Below, one piece after another: positions 49,116 through 56,731 of a stretch of DNA of 64,000 nucleotides. The stretch covers positions 124,001 to 188,000 of the forward strand of contig NZ_AUEQ01000014.1 of the NCBI RefSeq assembly GCF_000426065.1. Reading direction: 5' to 3'. How positions within the stretch are numbered: position 1 is the first letter of the stretch; each line of letters starts with the position of its first letter. Both the position numbers and the translations under genes were made by a program. This DNA comes from Mycobacterium sp. URHD0025. Its GTDB lineage: Bacteria; Actinomycetota; Actinomycetes; Mycobacteriales; Mycobacteriaceae. Below the pieces are notes generated by a model that had not been told where the DNA came from, made no database searches, and worked only from the letters and a program-made list of their open reading frames with translations.

Positions 49116-50595
49116 CGCGGCGACATTCGAATCGAGAATGCTGATCGACGGCAAGCTCGTCGACGGCGAGGCAGGCACGTTCGTCAACGTCAATCCGGCG
49201 AACGAAGAAACCCTCGGGGAGGTCTCGGACGCCTCGAAGTCGGACGTGAACCGGGCCATCGACTCCGCGCGCCGGTCTTTCGACGAGACCGACTGGGCGA
49301 CCAACCATCAGAGACGTAAGCGCTGCCTGGAACAACTGCAGGAGGCGATCGAGGGCGAGCTGGAGGAGTTGCGCGAGGAACTCATCTCCGAAGTGGGCGC
49401 TCCGCGTGCGGTGACGCACGGACCGCAACTCGACGCTCCGCTGGCCGATGGCCTCAATTTCCCGGCCAGGCTCATCGAAACCTTCCCGTGGGAAACGGAT
49501 CTCGGGAACAGCATGGTTTCCGTCACCGGAGTGAACACGACGCGCAAGGTGTGGCGTGAGCCGGTAGGGGTGGTCGGCGCCATCGTGCCGTGGAACTTTC
49601 CGTTCGAGGTCGCCGTCAACAAGCTGGGACAGGCGTTGGCGACCGGCAACACCGTGGTGCTCAAGCCGGCACCTGACACTCCGTTCAACGCCACGCGGCT
49701 CGGCCGGCTCATCGCCGAGAACACCGACATCCCCGCGGGCGTGGTGAATGTCGTGACTGCATCGGACCACCTCGTCGGCGAGGAACTGACCCTGTCGCCC
49801 AAGGTCGACATGATCTCGTTCACCGGGTCCACGGCCGTGGGCAAGCGGATCATGGAAAAGGGTGCCGCGACGATGAAGCGGCTCTTCCTCGAACTCGGCG
49901 GCAAATCGGCGACGATCGTCTTGGAAGACGCGGATTTCAACACCGCCTGCCTGATCGGCATCGGACCCTTGCTGCACGCCGGGCAGGGCTGCGCCGCTCC
50001 CACGCGAATGCTGTTGCCGCGTTCCCGCTACGACGAGGGGGTCGCGATTCTGAAGGCAATCTACGAGAACATCGCGCCCGGTGATCCGCAGGACCCTGCA
50101 ACCATCTGTGGCCCGGTCATCTCGGCCAAACAGCAGTCCCGGATCCTCGGCTACATCAGGAAAGGCGTCGACGAAGGCGCCACGATGCTGGTCGGCAGCA
50201 CGCAGGCGCCGACGGCACTGGATCTGTATACCAAGGGTTTTTGGGTCAACCCAACGCTTTTCATCGATGTGGACAACTCGATGACGATCGCCCAGGAGGA
50301 GATCTTCGGACCGGTTCTCGTCGTCATTCCCTACGAGGATGAAGAGGATGCCATCCGGATCGCCAACGACAGCCCCTACGGACTCGCGGGCAACGTCATG
50401 TCGAGCTCGCTGGAGCGGTCGCTCGGCGTCGCGCGCCGGCTTCGCGCCGGGTTCATCGGCCTCAATGGCACCGCGGGTTACGGCGCCGACACTCCGTTCG
50501 GCGGTTACAAGAACAGCGGCGTCGGGCGCCAGAACGGCATCGCGGGATTCGAGCAGTACACCGAAATCAAGTCCGTCGCGTACCCGGCGCGGTAG
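49108..50595 (+). CDS. Aldehyde dehydrogenase
   Basis: A 495-residue NAD(P)-dependent ALDH. Active-site residues are Asn163 (VPWNFPFE), Glu262 (LELGGKS) and Cys295 (GQGCAAPTR); SFTGSTAVG is the cofactor loop. Following an SDR with an eight-base overlap, it fits oxidation of the SDR's aldehyde product to an acid. It is a paralogue of the ALDH at 60238. Confidence 0.95.
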   Translation: MADAATFESRMLIDGKLVDGEAGTFVNVNPANEETLGEVSDASKSDVNRAIDSARRSFDETDWATNHQRRKRCLEQLQEAIEGELEELREELISEVGAPRAVTHGPQLDAPLADGLNFPARLIETFPWETDLGNSMVSVTGVNTTRKVWREPVGVVGAIVPWNFPFEVAVNKLGQALATGNTVVLKPAPDTPFNATRLGRLIAENTDIPAGVVNVVTASDHLVGEELTLSPKVDMISFTGSTAVGKRIMEKGAATMKRLFLELGGKSATIVLEDADFNTACLIGIGPLLHAGQGCAAPTRMLLPRSRYDEGVAILKAIYENIAPGDPQDPATICGPVISAKQQSRILGYIRKGVDEGATMLVGSTQAPTALDLYTKGFWVNPTLFIDVDNSMTIAQEEIFGPVLVVIPYEDEEDAIRIANDSPYGLAGNVMSSSLERSLGVARRLRAGFIGLNGTAGYGADTPFGGYKNSGVGRQNGIAGFEQYTEIKSVAYPAR

Positions 50596-50620
50596 AGGAG
50601 AACGAGAGAAGGAGGAAGCT

Positions 50621-51829
50621 ATGCCCCAGTTATTTGAAGACCTCGAAGACTTCGGCTCCTTCGACGATGCCGTGTCGGGGGACGTTCGTGATCCCTACCC
50701 GGAGCTCGCCAGGCTCCGGCGCGAGGAGCCGGTCCAGCGGATCGACACCTCGGCCATGCCGGGGGAGCAGGGCAAGCCCGTCTTCATCGTGTACCGCTAC
50801 GAGGACGCCCAGCAGATGCTGCGCGACAACGTGACGTTCTCGTCGTCGGGCGTCATCGCGGCGTTCGGCCCGGTCCTCGGTGAGCGGGTGATGCTGGGTA
50901 TGGACGAACCGGTGCACGGACGGCTGCGTTCGCTCGTGTCGAAGGCGTTCTCGCAGAAAGCCTTGGCGCGTTGGGAAGATGAGCTGGTCGGACGAATCGC
51001 CAACGAGCTCATCGACAAGTTCGCCGCCAAGGGCAAGGTCGACCTGGTCAAGGACTTCACCTTCGACTATCCGAGCCGTGTCATCGCCGGGTTGTTGGGG
51101 TTGCCGGAAGTGGACTATCCGCAATTCCAGCGCTGGTCCATCTCGCTGCTGAGCTGGATCATGAACCCGGAGCGCGGCCTGGCGGCCTCAGCCGCACTGT
51201 GCGAATATTTCGCCCCCATCCTCCAGGCCCGCCGAGCCCAACCCGAGGAAGACATGATCAGTCTTCTCGCGGAGGCTGAGATCGACGGCGAGAAGCTCAC
51301 CGACGAGGAGATTTTCTCGTTCCTGCGACTGCTATTGCCTGCAGGTGTGGAGACCACATATCGGTCGCTGGGCAATCTACTCTTCGGATTGCTCTCCGAC
51401 ACAAGGCAGCTGGACGCGGTCAGGGCCGACCGGTCGCTGATACCACAGGCCATCGAGGAAGCGGTGCGCTGGAACCCGCCACTGCTGACCATCACGCGCA
51501 CCACGACCTGCGATACCGAGCTCGGCGGGGTGCACATACCCGCGGGCTGTTCGGTGATGCCGATGCTCGGTTCGGCGAATCGGCAGGAAGATCGGTGGCC
51601 GGACCCGGACGAATTCGACATCCTCCGGACCGCCAAGGGAAACCTGGGCTGGGGCCACGGTGTGCACGTGTGTCTGGGCATGCACCTGGCCCGGCTCGAA
51701 ATGCGCACCGCCATAAACCTTCTGCTGGATCGGCTACCCAACCTGCGCCTGGACCCGGACAGCGTCGATCCCCACATTCGCGGACAGGTCTTCCGGTCAC
51801 CGACCTCGTTGCCAGTTCGGTTCGGATGA
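50621..51829 (+). CDS. Cytochrome P450
   Basis: A 402-residue P450 from ATG 50621 behind AAGGAGG. I-helix AGVET (241-245), ExxR Glu280/Arg283, Cys351 in WGHGVHVCLG. The conserved Phe seven residues before the Cys is Trp344, a rare change beside the haem thiolate. The region EEDMISLLAEAEIDGEKL and GGVHIPAGCSVMPMLGSANR are normal. No ferredoxin gene is in this operon. A hairpin follows the stop. Confidence 0.95.
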   Translation: MPQLFEDLEDFGSFDDAVSGDVRDPYPELARLRREEPVQRIDTSAMPGEQGKPVFIVYRYEDAQQMLRDNVTFSSSGVIAAFGPVLGERVMLGMDEPVHGRLRSLVSKAFSQKALARWEDELVGRIANELIDKFAAKGKVDLVKDFTFDYPSRVIAGLLGLPEVDYPQFQRWSISLLSWIMNPERGLAASAALCEYFAPILQARRAQPEEDMISLLAEAEIDGEKLTDEEIFSFLRLLLPAGVETTYRSLGNLLFGLLSDTRQLDAVRADRSLIPQAIEEAVRWNPPLLTITRTTTCDTELGGVHIPAGCSVMPMLGSANRQEDRWPDPDEFDILRTAKGNLGWGHGVHVCLGMHLARLEMRTAINLLLDRLPNLRLDPDSVDPHIRGQVFRSPTSLPVRFG

Positions 51830-51835
51830 CAACGC

Positions 51836-51893
51836 CGAGCAGACACAGAGTCGCACTGAATGGCATGGATACATGCGATTCCGCGTCTGCTCG
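51836..51893. repeat. Hairpin repeat related to 40645-40706
   Basis: CGAGCAGAC (51836-51844) pairs with GTCTGCTCG (51885-51893), and GAGTCGCA (51848-51855) pairs with TGCGATTC (51874-51881) with one G-T pair. An inner GCATG/CATGC stem is an alternative. It lies between two same-strand P450 genes, where it may attenuate transcription. The outer arm is identical to that of the perfect hairpin at 40645. Confidence 0.6.
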
Positions 51894-51923
51894 CGCAACG
51901 AAAAGCGACCAGGAGAGCTTGAA

Positions 51924-53192
51924 ATGACCGATTTCGAGACAGTGGACTTCTTCACCGACCCGGCACTGGTACCTGACCCGTATCCGTATTTCGACCATCT
52001 ACGGTCCAAATGCCCTGTGGCGCCTGCGACCCCGTTCAACGTCCTGGCCGTCACCGGGTACGACGAGGCAATGGCGGTGTACAAGGACCCGGTGTTCTCC
52101 TCGTGTGTGTCGGTGGCGGGCCCGTTCTCCGGCCTCCCGTTCGGGCCGGGGGAGGCTGACGATGTCTCCGAGCTGATCGAGCAGCACCGCGCGCAGGTTC
52201 CGATGGCCGAGCACATCACCTCGCAGGATCCGCCGGTCCACACCCGCACTCGCGGCCTGATGAACAAGCTGATCACCCCCAAGCGTCTCAAGGAAAACGA
52301 AGACTTCATGTGGCGGCTGGCCGACGAGCAACTCGACACGTTCATCGACAAGGGTGGCTGCGAATTTCTCGCCGACTACGCAAAACCGTTCTCGCTGCTG
52401 GTTATCGCCGATCTGCTGGGTGTCCCCGCCGAGGATCACGAGGAGTTCAAGGCGGCGTTCGCACTCGAAACTGTGGGGGAGATCGGCAAGGAGGCGCCGA
52501 CAACCCACAACCCGCTGCAGTGGCTCAATGACAAGTTCTACGCCTACATCGAGGACCGCAGGCGCGCGCCGCGTGAAGATGTGCTGACCGGACTGGCGCA
52601 GGCCAAGTACGAGGACGGTTCGACACCCGAGATCGAGGACGTCATGAACCTGTCGACGTTCCTGTTCGCGGCGGGTACCGAGACCACGACGAAGTTGGTC
52701 AGTTCGGCGGTCCGGTTCATCGCGGACAACCCGGGATTCGAGACGATGCTGCGCGACGACCGGAGCCGCATTCCATCCTTCCTCGAAGAGACGCTCCGGA
52801 TGGAGAGCCCGGTCAAGTCACACTTTCGGATGGCCAGCAGGACGACCCGTATCGGTGACGTCGAGGTGCCCGCCGGGACGACCGTCATGGTGCTGCCCGG
52901 GGCGTGCAACCGTGACGAACGGAAATTCCCCGACCCCAACTCCTTCCAGGCCGACCGTGCCAATGTGCGGGAGCAGATCGCCTTTATCCGCGGCGTCCAC
53001 TCGTGCCCGGGAGCCCCACTGGCCCGAGCCGAAGGCCGCATTTCGCTGAACAGGATTCTGGACCGGATGAGCGACATCACCATCTCCGAGGAACATCACG
53101 GCCCCGCGGACAACCGCGATTACGCCTACGAGCCGACGTTCATCATGCGTGGTCTCGCCGCCCTACACACCACGTTTACGCCGCTCGGCTGA
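51924..53192 (+). CDS. Cytochrome P450 (paralogue of 23103)
   Basis: A 422-residue P450; ATG 51924 with AGGAGAG upstream. I-helix AGTET (250-254), ExxR Glu289/Arg292, Cys361 in FIRGVHSCPG. LITPKRLKENEDFMWRLADE and SSCVSVAGPFSGLP are shared with the P450 at 23103, so these two hydroxylate related substrates or arose by duplication. Adjacent to another P450 of a different subgroup, with a mycofactocin-type SDR 24 bases downstream. Confidence 0.96.
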   Translation: MTDFETVDFFTDPALVPDPYPYFDHLRSKCPVAPATPFNVLAVTGYDEAMAVYKDPVFSSCVSVAGPFSGLPFGPGEADDVSELIEQHRAQVPMAEHITSQDPPVHTRTRGLMNKLITPKRLKENEDFMWRLADEQLDTFIDKGGCEFLADYAKPFSLLVIADLLGVPAEDHEEFKAAFALETVGEIGKEAPTTHNPLQWLNDKFYAYIEDRRRAPREDVLTGLAQAKYEDGSTPEIEDVMNLSTFLFAAGTETTTKLVSSAVRFIADNPGFETMLRDDRSRIPSFLEETLRMESPVKSHFRMASRTTRIGDVEVPAGTTVMVLPGACNRDERKFPDPNSFQADRANVREQIAFIRGVHSCPGAPLARAEGRISLNRILDRMSDITISEEHHGPADNRDYAYEPTFIMRGLAALHTTFTPLG

Positions 53193-53216
53193 GCACTCGT
53201 GAAGAAGGAGCACAAG

Positions 53217-54092
53217 ATGACCGGAAAACTCGATGGCAAGGTCGCTTTCATCACCGGTGCGGCGCGTGGGCAGGGCCGCGCGCATGCGGTGGCGATGGCG
53301 AAGGAAGGCGCCGACATCATCGCTGTGGACATCTGCCGTGACATCGCGTCCAATCCCTATCCGCTGGCCACACCCGAGGACCTCGCCGAGACCGAACGCA
53401 AGATCAAAGAACTCGGCCGTCGCGTCGTCGCACGGGTGGCCGATGTCCGGGAGCGTCACGAGTTGCGCGACGCGGTCGAGGCCGGGATCGCCGATCTCGG
53501 CAAGATCGACATCGTCGTCGCCAACGCCGGGATTCTGCCGATGGCGATGGGTAATCCTGATCCGATGGGGTTCGTCGACGCCTCGGACGTCGATCTGCTC
53601 GGCGTGATGAACACCGTCGCAGTGGCGATCCCGCATCTGCCCGACGGTGCGTCGATCATCGTGACCGGTTCCACCGCGGGCATGATCCGCGGTACCACCA
53701 CCAGCCCGGATATGGGTCCGGGCGGAGCCGGGTACGGCTGGAGCAAGCGCATCGTCATGGAGTATGTCGACGAGATGTGTCTTCACCTGGCGCCGAGGAT
53801 GATCCGGGTCAACGCCATCCACCCGACCAACTGCAATACCCATCTGCTGCAGAACGAGGGCATGTACGGGGTGTTCCGCCCCGACCTCAAGGCCGCGGGC
53901 AAGACGGCCACCCGCGAGGACGCCGAACCGCTGTTCAACCTGTTCCAAGCGATGCCGATCCCGTACATCGAACCGGAGGACATGGCCAATCTCGGGGTGT
54001 TCCTGGCCGGCGAAGAGAGCCGCTACATCACCGGGCAGCACATCCGCGTCGACGCCGGTTCACTGCTCAAGTGGCCCAACGGGCCCCAGTAG
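53217..54092 (+). CDS. Mycofactocin-coupled SDR
   Basis: A 291-residue SDR. The start KLDGKVAFITGAARGQGRAH followed by ADIIAVDIC is the hallmark of the mycofactocin-coupled subgroup, whose NAD stays bound and is re-oxidised by mycofactocin. Long insert VDICRDIASNPYPLATPEDL, NAGI, and YGWSK with Ser in TGSTAG. HPTNCNTHLLQNEGMY near the C-terminus is also typical. ATG 53217 follows AAGGAG. Probably oxidises the alcohol made by the preceding P450. Confidence 0.94.
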   Translation: MTGKLDGKVAFITGAARGQGRAHAVAMAKEGADIIAVDICRDIASNPYPLATPEDLAETERKIKELGRRVVARVADVRERHELRDAVEAGIADLGKIDIVVANAGILPMAMGNPDPMGFVDASDVDLLGVMNTVAVAIPHLPDGASIIVTGSTAGMIRGTTTSPDMGPGGAGYGWSKRIVMEYVDEMCLHLAPRMIRVNAIHPTNCNTHLLQNEGMYGVFRPDLKAAGKTATREDAEPLFNLFQAMPIPYIEPEDMANLGVFLAGEESRYITGQHIRVDAGSLLKWPNGPQ

Positions 54093-54109
54093 TTCTCCGA
54101 GGAGGTGCA

Positions 54110-54247
54110 ATGGGCGCAATCATCATGTTGGGCACCCTGTTTGGCCTGATCGTCCTGATCGTCGGCCTGGTGCTGTATTTCGATCCGGAGGCGCGTCGCA
54201 CACCGCCGGAGCCGCAACCCTCATCGGGGCCGGTGGTGGATCAGTGA
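54110..54247 (+). CDS. 45-residue single-span membrane protein
   Basis: A small ORF with an excellent GAGGAGGTG site before ATG 54110. The product has one membrane helix (IIMLGTLFGLIVLIVGLVLY) and a short Pro-rich tail (TPPEPQPSSGPVVDQ). Its stop overlaps the next membrane protein gene as GTGA, so the two are translated together, which suggests a small subunit or assembly partner of that protein. Not a recognised family. Confidence 0.75.
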   Translation: MGAIIMLGTLFGLIVLIVGLVLYFDPEARRTPPEPQPSSGPVVDQ

Positions 54248-55023
54248 GCGTGCAGTTCTTGATCAACGCCGGAGTGGCGTTCGCGTACGTCACCGGTCTG
54301 GGTTTCCTGGCTGCCGGTATCTACCTGAGTTACCGGCGCGGGCGCCTGCATCCGCTGCTGTTGCTCTGCGTTTCGGCACTCTCGTTCTCCTGGATCGAGG
54401 CGCCTTACGACTGGGCGATGTACGCACAATTTCCGCCCGCGCTACCGCGGATGCCGTCGTGGTGGCCGCTCAACATGACCTGGGGCGGGCTTCCTTCAGC
54501 GGTACCCGTCGGCTACATGGGGTACTTCGTGTTGCCGGCCATCATCGGTGCGGCACTTGGCCGTTGGGTGTGGAGGAAGTGGAACTGGCGTCGACCGCAG
54601 ACCCTGCTTGTGGTGGGCTTCGCTGTGGGACTCCTCTGGGCCTTGTTCTTCAACGCGATCATCGGCGCGCGGCTCGGCCTGTTCTACTACGGCTATGTGA
54701 TCGAAGGACTGGGACTGTGGGAAGGGACCAAGCACCAGTACCCGATCTACGACGCCATCGCGATGGGTCTGCAGATGATGGTGTTCACCTATCTGTTGGG
54801 CCGCACCGATTCCCAGGGCCGCAACGTGGTCGAGATATGGGCCGACAAGATTTCGGCGACCCGGCTGCAATCGGGTGTGCTGTCGGTGATCGCCGCGATC
54901 GTAATCGGACACGCGGTTTACGTCTCGGTTTTCGCGCCGCACCTGGTTACCAAGCTCGGCGGTTGGGTGACCGCGGGGCCCGCCGAGCAGCTATTTCCCG
55001 GGGTGCCGAATCAGCCCAGGTAG
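54244..55023 (+). CDS. AveC-like polytopic membrane protein (second)
   Basis: A 259-residue protein with about six membrane helices, starting at GTG 54244. The block SFSWIEAPYDWAMYAQFPPA followed by WWPLNMTWGGLPSAVPVGY lines up with WQDPIMNWSPYAVYNP and the following region of the protein at 47093, so the two share a fold and probably a role. The family assignment (AveC-like) is less certain here because the protein is shorter. It lies 50 bases before a P450. Confidence 0.65.
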   Translation: MSVQFLINAGVAFAYVTGLGFLAAGIYLSYRRGRLHPLLLLCVSALSFSWIEAPYDWAMYAQFPPALPRMPSWWPLNMTWGGLPSAVPVGYMGYFVLPAIIGAALGRWVWRKWNWRRPQTLLVVGFAVGLLWALFFNAIIGARLGLFYYGYVIEGLGLWEGTKHQYPIYDAIAMGLQMMVFTYLLGRTDSQGRNVVEIWADKISATRLQSGVLSVIAAIVIGHAVYVSVFAPHLVTKLGGWVTAGPAEQLFPGVPNQPR

Positions 55024-55073
55024 CGCCTGCGGGAATCACCAGGCACACAGCACGATTGGAAGGTAGGACGACG

Positions 55074-56270
55074 GTGACGGTCGACCCCGCGGTGGAGTTG
55101 TATTACGACCCCTACGATTTCGCGATTGACGACAATCCCTATCCGATCTGGCGACGTATGCGTCAAGAAGCTCCGCTGTACTACAACGACAAGTACAACT
55201 TCTACGCGCTGAGCCGATACCACGACGTGGCCAAGGCCCTGCCCGATTGGGAGACCTATCGGTCGGGGCGGGGGACAACCGCGGATATCCTGTTCAGCGG
55301 CATCGAGGTGCCGCCGGGCATCCTGCTGTTCGAGGACCCGCCACTGCATGATCTGCACCGCCGTCTGCTGTCCCGGGTCTTCACGCCCCGGCGCATGCTG
55401 GCCGTCGAGGACCTGGTCCGTGGATTTTGTGCTCGCGCACTGGATCCGCTGGTGGATGGCGACGGCTTCGACTTCGTCACCGACCTCGGTGCCATCATGC
55501 CGATGCGCACCATCGGTTACCTGCTCGGGATTCCCGAGGAGGGACAGGAAAAGATCCGTGCCCGCACTGACAAGAACATCTCAGTCGGCAATGACGCCGG
55601 GGACGTCAGTGCGACGGTTTTCGCCGAGTCACTCGCGGAGTTCGCCGAGTACATCGAGTGGCGGGCAACCCATCCTTCCGATGACCTCATGACCGAACTG
55701 CTCAACGCGGAGGTGGAGGAGCCGGACGGGTCGCGGCGCCAGTTGGAACGCACCGAAGTTCTCGCCTACACAGCGATGATCGCCGGAGCCGGGGGCGAAA
55801 CCACGGCCCGGCTGATCGGCTTCATGGGTCAGCTTCTCGCGGAGCACCCCGACCAACGCCATGAGATCGCCGCCGATCCGTCCTTGATCCCCTCGGCCGT
55901 CGAGGAAACGCTGCGCTTCGAACCACCGTCGCCGGTGCAGGCGCGTTACGTGGCGTCCGATGTCGAACTGTACGGGCAGACCGTTACCGAAGGGTCTTAC
56001 ATGCTGCTGCTCAACGGCTCGGCCAACCGTGACGACACCCGGTACATCGATCCGGACCGCTACGACATCCACCGCAAAGGCAGCCATCTGAGCTTCGGCC
56101 AGGGTCTGCATTTCTGTCTGGGTTCGGCGCTGGCCAGGCTCGAGGCGCGGGTGGCCTTCGAAGAGGTCCTGAAGCGCTGGACCGACTGGGCGGTCGACTA
56201 CGAATACGCGACCATGGCCCACACCTCAAGCGTGCGGGGATGGGCGCGGATGCCGGTCAAGACCGGCTGA
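55074..56270 (+). CDS. Cytochrome P450 (YYDPY subgroup)
   Basis: A 398-residue P450 from GTG 55074 behind GGAAGG. I-helix AGGET (239-243), ExxR Glu278/Arg281, Cys348 in FGQGLHFCLG. Closest in-window relatives are at 7919 and 17161. It ends the large plus-strand block; the stop lies only five bases from the convergent haemophore-like gene, with no hairpin between them. Confidence 0.96.
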   Translation: MTVDPAVELYYDPYDFAIDDNPYPIWRRMRQEAPLYYNDKYNFYALSRYHDVAKALPDWETYRSGRGTTADILFSGIEVPPGILLFEDPPLHDLHRRLLSRVFTPRRMLAVEDLVRGFCARALDPLVDGDGFDFVTDLGAIMPMRTIGYLLGIPEEGQEKIRARTDKNISVGNDAGDVSATVFAESLAEFAEYIEWRATHPSDDLMTELLNAEVEEPDGSRRQLERTEVLAYTAMIAGAGGETTARLIGFMGQLLAEHPDQRHEIAADPSLIPSAVEETLRFEPPSPVQARYVASDVELYGQTVTEGSYMLLLNGSANRDDTRYIDPDRYDIHRKGSHLSFGQGLHFCLGSALARLEARVAFEEVLKRWTDWAVDYEYATMAHTSSVRGWARMPVKTG

Positions 56271-56275
56271 ACATG

Positions 56276-56614
56276 TCAGTAGTTGTTGCAGCTGGCTGCG
56301 ATCGAGTTGATCGGCCCAAAGTACTGCGCTGCCATCGGGCTGCCCTGCATCTGCGTCACCGTCTGCTGGCGCTCGGCCGGCCCTGACGCCAGGAAATTGC
56401 GCAGCGCGCCCTGGGCGAACGGAGATGTGTTGAACTGCTGGGCGAGGTCAGGACGTTGCGCGTTGAGCGCCGCGATGACCTGCTCGTAGCTACATGTCGT
56501 GTTGACCACGCCACTGAAGTCGGGTTGGGCGGATGCCAACCCTGCAGACAGTGGAACCGAGACGGCCAGGCCGCCCAGAGCGGCAGCGATGTACTTGAAA
56601 GAAGACTTGATCAC
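56276..56614 (-). CDS. Secreted haemophore-like (MHB) protein
   Basis: A 112-residue exported protein, GTG 56614. Signal peptide: VIKSSFKY, a hydrophobic core (IAAALGGLAVSVPLSAG) and cleavage after LASA. The mature part has two Cys (NTTCSYEQVIAAL and IAASCNNY) that would form a disulfide, a run of helices and AQGALRNFLASGPAER. This matches the mycobacterial haem-binding (Rv0203-type) family. It is unrelated in function to the catabolic neighbours, unless it supplies haem for P450s. Confidence 0.85.
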   Translation of the reverse strand: MIKSSFKYIAAALGGLAVSVPLSAGLASAQPDFSGVVNTTCSYEQVIAALNAQRPDLAQQFNTSPFAQGALRNFLASGPAERQQTVTQMQGSPMAAQYFGPINSIAASCNNY

Positions 56615-56652
56615 CTGTTGGAACCCCCATGTTGTTCGCCCAGAAAAGCGAT

Positions 56653-56713
56653 GCCTTGCACGTTTGCCGGACCCGACCTCATTCGAGGTTAACAGGCGGC
56701 AGACGTGCAAGGC
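56653..56713 (-). terminator. Long hairpin terminator after the P450 operon
   Basis: GCCTTGCACGT (56653-56663) pairs perfectly with 56703-56713, TGCCG (56665-56669) with CGGCA (56697-56701), and ACCTC (56676-56680) with GAGGT (56685-56689). On the minus strand it begins 19 bases after the P450 stop and is followed by CGCTTTTCTG, so it fits an intrinsic terminator insulating the haemophore gene. Confidence 0.75.
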
Positions 56714-56731
56714 GTCCTTGCACAACCGACC

